Source of the DNA: Candidatus Methanolliviera sp. GoM_oil
GTDB lineage: Archaea; Halobacteriota; Methanoliparia; Methanoliparales; Methanoliparaceae
Reading direction: 5' to 3'
Assembly (NCBI GenBank): GCA_902158735.1
Contig: CABGHG010000061.1
Span: 1 to 9,069 of the forward strand
DNA length: 9,069 nucleotides
In this document: positions 7,216 to 9,069 of the stretch, one piece after another
How the letters are laid out: each line of letters starts with the position of its first letter
How positions within the stretch are numbered: position 1 is the stretch's first letter
Made by a program: the position numbers and the translations under genes
Notes under the pieces: generated by a model
Told to the model about the DNA's origin: nothing
The model's input: only the letters and a program-made list of their open reading frames with translations
Databases searched by the model: none

Positions 7216-7671
7216 ATGGAGGATGAACAGTTCGTAATCTTCGATCTGGGATGCGAGCAGTACGGGGTTGAGATATCCCAGGTGAGGGAGATTATAAGGC
7301 CTAAGGATATGACGAGGATACCGAACGCCCCTGATTACGTCGAGGGCGTTATAAACCTGAGAGGCCAGGTGACGACGGTTATAAACCTTGGGAGGAGGCT
7401 TGGATTCTCGGATGAGGGGAGAGATGAGAAAGAGGGCAAAAGGATAATCGTGATCGAGTACGAGGGCTCCCCGATAGGTATGCTCGTCGATAATGTTAGG
7501 GACGTCAAACGTCTCTCATCAGATGATATGGAGGAGTTGCCTCCTTTGATCTCTAAAAATTTGAAGGGCGAATTCTTAAGAAGCGTTGGAAAGATCGGAG
7601 AGGAACTGATCCTGATAGTAGATCTGAATAAGATACTCTCAAAGGAAGAGGTTGAAGGGATATCAGGTTGA
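7216..7671 (+). CDS. cheW: Chemotaxis coupling protein CheW
   Basis: CheW bridges chemoreceptors and the CheA kinase in signalling arrays. The 151-residue protein has the normal length and signature: FVIFDLGCEQYGVEI at the start, VREIIRP, RIPNAPDYVEGVINLRG (34-50, with the conserved NLRG), TVINLGRRLG, IGMLVDNVRDV, and a final ILIVDLNKIL strand. I prefer the ATG at 7216 because GGAGG (7204-7208) lies 7 nt upstream. An in-frame GTG at 7210, overlapping the receptor stop codon, is the alternative and adds two residues. It is the second gene of a receptor-cheW pair and probably serves that receptor. No cheA, cheY, cheB or cheR lies in the window. Its 3' end overlaps the convergent thioredoxin gene by 9 nt. 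Confidence 0.96.
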   Translation: MEDEQFVIFDLGCEQYGVEISQVREIIRPKDMTRIPNAPDYVEGVINLRGQVTTVINLGRRLGFSDEGRDEKEGKRIIVIEYEGSPIGMLVDNVRDVKRLSSDDMEELPPLISKNLKGEFLRSVGKIGEELILIVDLNKILSKEEVEGISG

Positions 7672-8070
7672 AATCCCAAATACCTTCATCAACCTCTTCT
7701 CCAAAATCTCTTTTGGCATCGCCCCGATAATATTATCTATCATCTTGCCGTCTTTAAAGACCAACATCGTCGGTATCGCCGTAATTCCAAATTGCATTGC
7801 AAGACGCTGATTTTCGTCCGTGTTCATCTTCCCAAAGACGATCTTTCCTTTATAGTCTTTTGACAATGCTTCCATGACCGGAGAGACCATCTTGCATGGG
7901 CCGCACCACTCCGCCCAACAATCTACTACGACGTTTGGGTATTTTGAGATGAACATACTGAAATTATCAGCCCCTACATTGACCGGACCGTCTGGAAAAT
8001 TCTTCTCCGTCTCTACCTTATCCATAAGCTCCTTCATCATCTTCTTCTTTATCTCTTCTATCTCGTCCAT
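7663..8070 (-). CDS. trx: Thioredoxin with N-terminal helical extension
   Basis: A thiol-disulfide oxidoreductase of the cytoplasm. The 135-residue protein has the active site WCGPC (55-59) in VVVDCWAEWCGPCK, the buried Asp (D50) expected before it, and the cis-proline loop TAIPT (97-101) followed by VFKDGK. The first 30 or so residues (MDEIEEIKKKMMKELMDKVE...) form a charged, helix-prone extension not found in minimal thioredoxins of about 105 residues. The ATG is preceded on its strand by GGAGAAGGCGATAAG, a plausible ribosome binding site inside the end of the upstream DUF166 gene. The two frames overlap by 13 nt (8058-8070), so they are probably translated together. The reductase partner is not visible. 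The overlap with cheW is at the two 3' ends. Confidence 0.95.
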   Translation of the reverse strand: MDEIEEIKKKMMKELMDKVETEKNFPDGPVNVGADNFSMFISKYPNVVVDCWAEWCGPCKMVSPVMEALSKDYKGKIVFGKMNTDENQRLAMQFGITAIPTMLVFKDGKMIDNIIGAMPKEILEKRLMKVFGIST

Positions 8071-8741
8071 CTTATCGCCTTCTCCATCGCCTTCTTATGA
8101 ATCTCTGCAGCGACGTGTATCCCCTCCACCTCATTTGCCAGATAATTATAGCCCCTCGGTGCCCTGCATGGATAATACTGTGCCAGGAGCGCCGCCTGCC
8201 TGGGTGCTTCACCCACGAAAGATCCAACGATCTCTTCTGCGACGAAGTAAGATGCACCACATGGGGCAGATCGGGTCGCCTCGCAGGATACAACCTTATC
8301 GTCTCTCACCTCACATTTAAATATTGGTATGCCAAAAAGATTGGAATATTCGCCGAGAGCAGGTGATCTTTTATCGCCAAGCATGCACATCGTTCGTGGA
8401 AAGGCAAACGTAACCCCGGTATCTCCAATCTCCCTAATAAGCACTGAGCGGTCTGCATACCATAAAGCTTCCTCTCCGGGAATCAACAATTCTGCATCGC
8501 ACTTGACGCACAACTCCGCGATGTAAATCGTTAAATCCGGATGGAGAGCAAAGGAGATCATCAAATCAGAATCTTTGAAGATCCATTCGTCTTTTTCTTT
8601 GATATAACTTTCTGGGTCGTCGATTAGCGGTGGTAATTCCTTCTGGACAGTTATAGAGAATAGATCAAAGTTAGAATGTCTCTTTATCGTATCAATGAGT
8701 CTTGAACCATATTTACCCCGCTCGATCACTCCAACTCTCAT
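8058..8741 (-). CDS. DUF166 family protein, cysteine-rich
   Basis: The 227-residue protein matches what I know of the DUF166 family, which is found in methanogens and some bacteria and has sometimes been labelled thymidylate synthase without good support; its role is unsettled. The N-terminus MRVGVIERGKYGSRLIDTI resembles a Rossmann-like first strand and helix. Seven cysteines are present: C78 and C81 (CVKC), C119, C143, C153, C161 (in RSAPCGASYFVAEE) and C192 (in YYPCRAP). The SAPCG and YPCRAP motifs are, from memory, the most conserved part and suggest metal or thiol chemistry. The ATG at 8741 has no recognisable Shine-Dalgarno sequence; a 3-nt-loop hairpin lies 3 nt before it. Upstream on the same strand is a CooC-like ATPase and downstream, overlapping, a thioredoxin, so a link with CO dehydrogenase maturation or redox upkeep is inferred, not shown. 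Confidence 0.88.
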   Translation of the reverse strand: MRVGVIERGKYGSRLIDTIKRHSNFDLFSITVQKELPPLIDDPESYIKEKDEWIFKDSDLMISFALHPDLTIYIAELCVKCDAELLIPGEEALWYADRSVLIREIGDTGVTFAFPRTMCMLGDKRSPALGEYSNLFGIPIFKCEVRDDKVVSCEATRSAPCGASYFVAEEIVGSFVGEAPRQAALLAQYYPCRAPRGYNYLANEVEGIHVAAEIHKKAMEKAIRWTR

Positions 8742-8744
8742 TTA

Positions 8745-8834
8745 AAAATCTCTGATTTTCACGGCGACGAATCGAAGATTCGTCTGCATAGCACAAATCT
8801 TCGATTTGTGCCTATTTGCAAATTCTATCTGCAA
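8745..8834. repeat. Array of four mini-hairpins with 3-nt loops between cooC and the DUF166 gene
   Basis: Reading the + strand: A, AAAATC-TCT-GATTTT (8745-8759); B, GACGAATC-GAA-GATTCGTC (8766-8784); C, arms GCACAAATC and GATTTGTGC around TTC (8791-8811); D, arms TTGCAAAT and ATCTGCAA around TCT with one A-C mismatch (8816-8834). A, B and C are perfect, and three of the four share the core AATC-NNN-GATT. D contains the cooC stop codon (8825-8827), and A ends 3 nt before the DUF166 ATG. On the transcribed minus strand the hairpins would form in the intergenic RNA. No T run follows, so a simple terminator is unlikely. Hairpins of the same design lie at 1356-1442. Confidence 0.85.
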
Positions 8835-9069
8835 TAATTTATCAACCTCTCTCTAACTTCATCTATCGCCTTTATAATATCAGAGTTGGGATAGGCATCC
8901 AAGAGTGATTCTCCTTCCATATCAGATTTCATCAAATTTTGATCGAATGGAATTTTTCCCAATAACGGTATTTCCACATCAGAAAGACCTTTTTCGATAA
9001 ATTTTTCCTCTTCATTATGAGATATTTTATTTCCAACCGCAAAAACATCTTTTATCCCCACATCATGCG
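8825..9069 (-). CDS. cooC: CooC/MinD-type nucleotide-binding protein, C-terminal part (5' partial)
   Basis: Only about 80 C-terminal residues are in the window; the frame is open to the right edge (codons for HDV precede GIKD), so the GTG at 9061 need not be the start. The fragment reads GIKDVFAVGNKI, then EEEKFIEKGL, then IPLLGKIPFDQNLMKSDMEGESLLD and a final IIKAIDEVRERL helix. GNK is the purine-specifying motif of MinD/ArsA-type P-loop ATPases, and the order AVGNKI...EIPLLGKIPFD...AD-like is typical of CooC, the ATPase that helps insert nickel into CO dehydrogenase. The Walker A motif lies outside the window, so the CooC assignment over other MinD-like ATPases rests on similarity of this tail. 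It leads into the hairpin array and then the DUF166 gene on the same strand. Confidence 0.82.
   Translation of the reverse strand, partial: HDVGIKDVFAVGNKISHNEEEKFIEKGLSDVEIPLLGKIPFDQNLMKSDMEGESLLDAYPNSDIIKAIDEVRERLINYCR

Noticed and set aside
7874..8320. Plus-strand open frame opposite the thioredoxin and DUF166 genes
   Set aside because: It is low-complexity (Ser/Pro-rich), has no recognisable domain, and lies opposite two well-supported genes.
8745..8834. CRISPR array or classical terminator as explanation for the hairpin array
   Set aside because: There are no identical direct repeats with spacers of constant length, and no T run follows the hairpins on either strand.

Overview
The window looks like chromosomal DNA from a methanogenic or anaerobic methane/alkane-oxidising archaeon of the Euryarchaeota/Halobacteriota. 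The evidence is a coenzyme M biosynthesis operon (comA, comB and a fused comDE), a DUF166 protein next to the end of a CooC-type CO dehydrogenase accessory ATPase, ribosome binding sites of the GGAGGTGAT type, T-rich/TATA-like intergenic DNA, and codon use rich in AGA/AGG and ATA. An ANME-1-like or related lineage is possible, but the sequence alone does not fix this.

Layout. Positions 1-3192 (+ strand) read as one tightly packed operon: the 3' part of a YrdC/TsaC threonylcarbamoyl-AMP synthase (5' end off the window), then comA, comB and comDE with overlaps or very short gaps. ComA joins sulfite to PEP, ComB removes the phosphate to give sulfolactate, and after oxidation by ComC (not in the window) ComDE decarboxylates sulfopyruvate to sulfoacetaldehyde. 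Positions 3193-3367 are an AT-rich intergenic region with a weak hairpin, a T run and several TATA-like boxes. Positions 3368-7671 (+) hold a two-gene chemotaxis unit: a very large soluble chemoreceptor (1281 aa, about seven PAS domains, two HAMP-like segments and a classical signalling hairpin), followed at once by cheW. Converging on it is a minus-strand unit (9069 to 7663): the C-terminal part of a CooC-like ATPase (5' end off the window), a DUF166 protein and a thioredoxin with a classical WCGPC site. The thioredoxin and cheW 3' ends overlap by 9 nt.

The most unusual signal is two compact arrays of near-perfect mini-hairpins, each hairpin with a loop of exactly 3 nt. One array (1356-1442, four hairpins) covers the 5' part of the comB reading frame and looks like an in-frame insertion into the ComB N-terminus. 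The other (8745-8834, four hairpins) fills the gap between cooC and the DUF166 gene, from the cooC stop codon to 3 nt before the DUF166 ATG. The stems differ in sequence but keep their pairing, and the most common core is AATC-NNN-GATT or AC-TTC-GT. This points to a repeated structural element family that the gene annotation does not explain.
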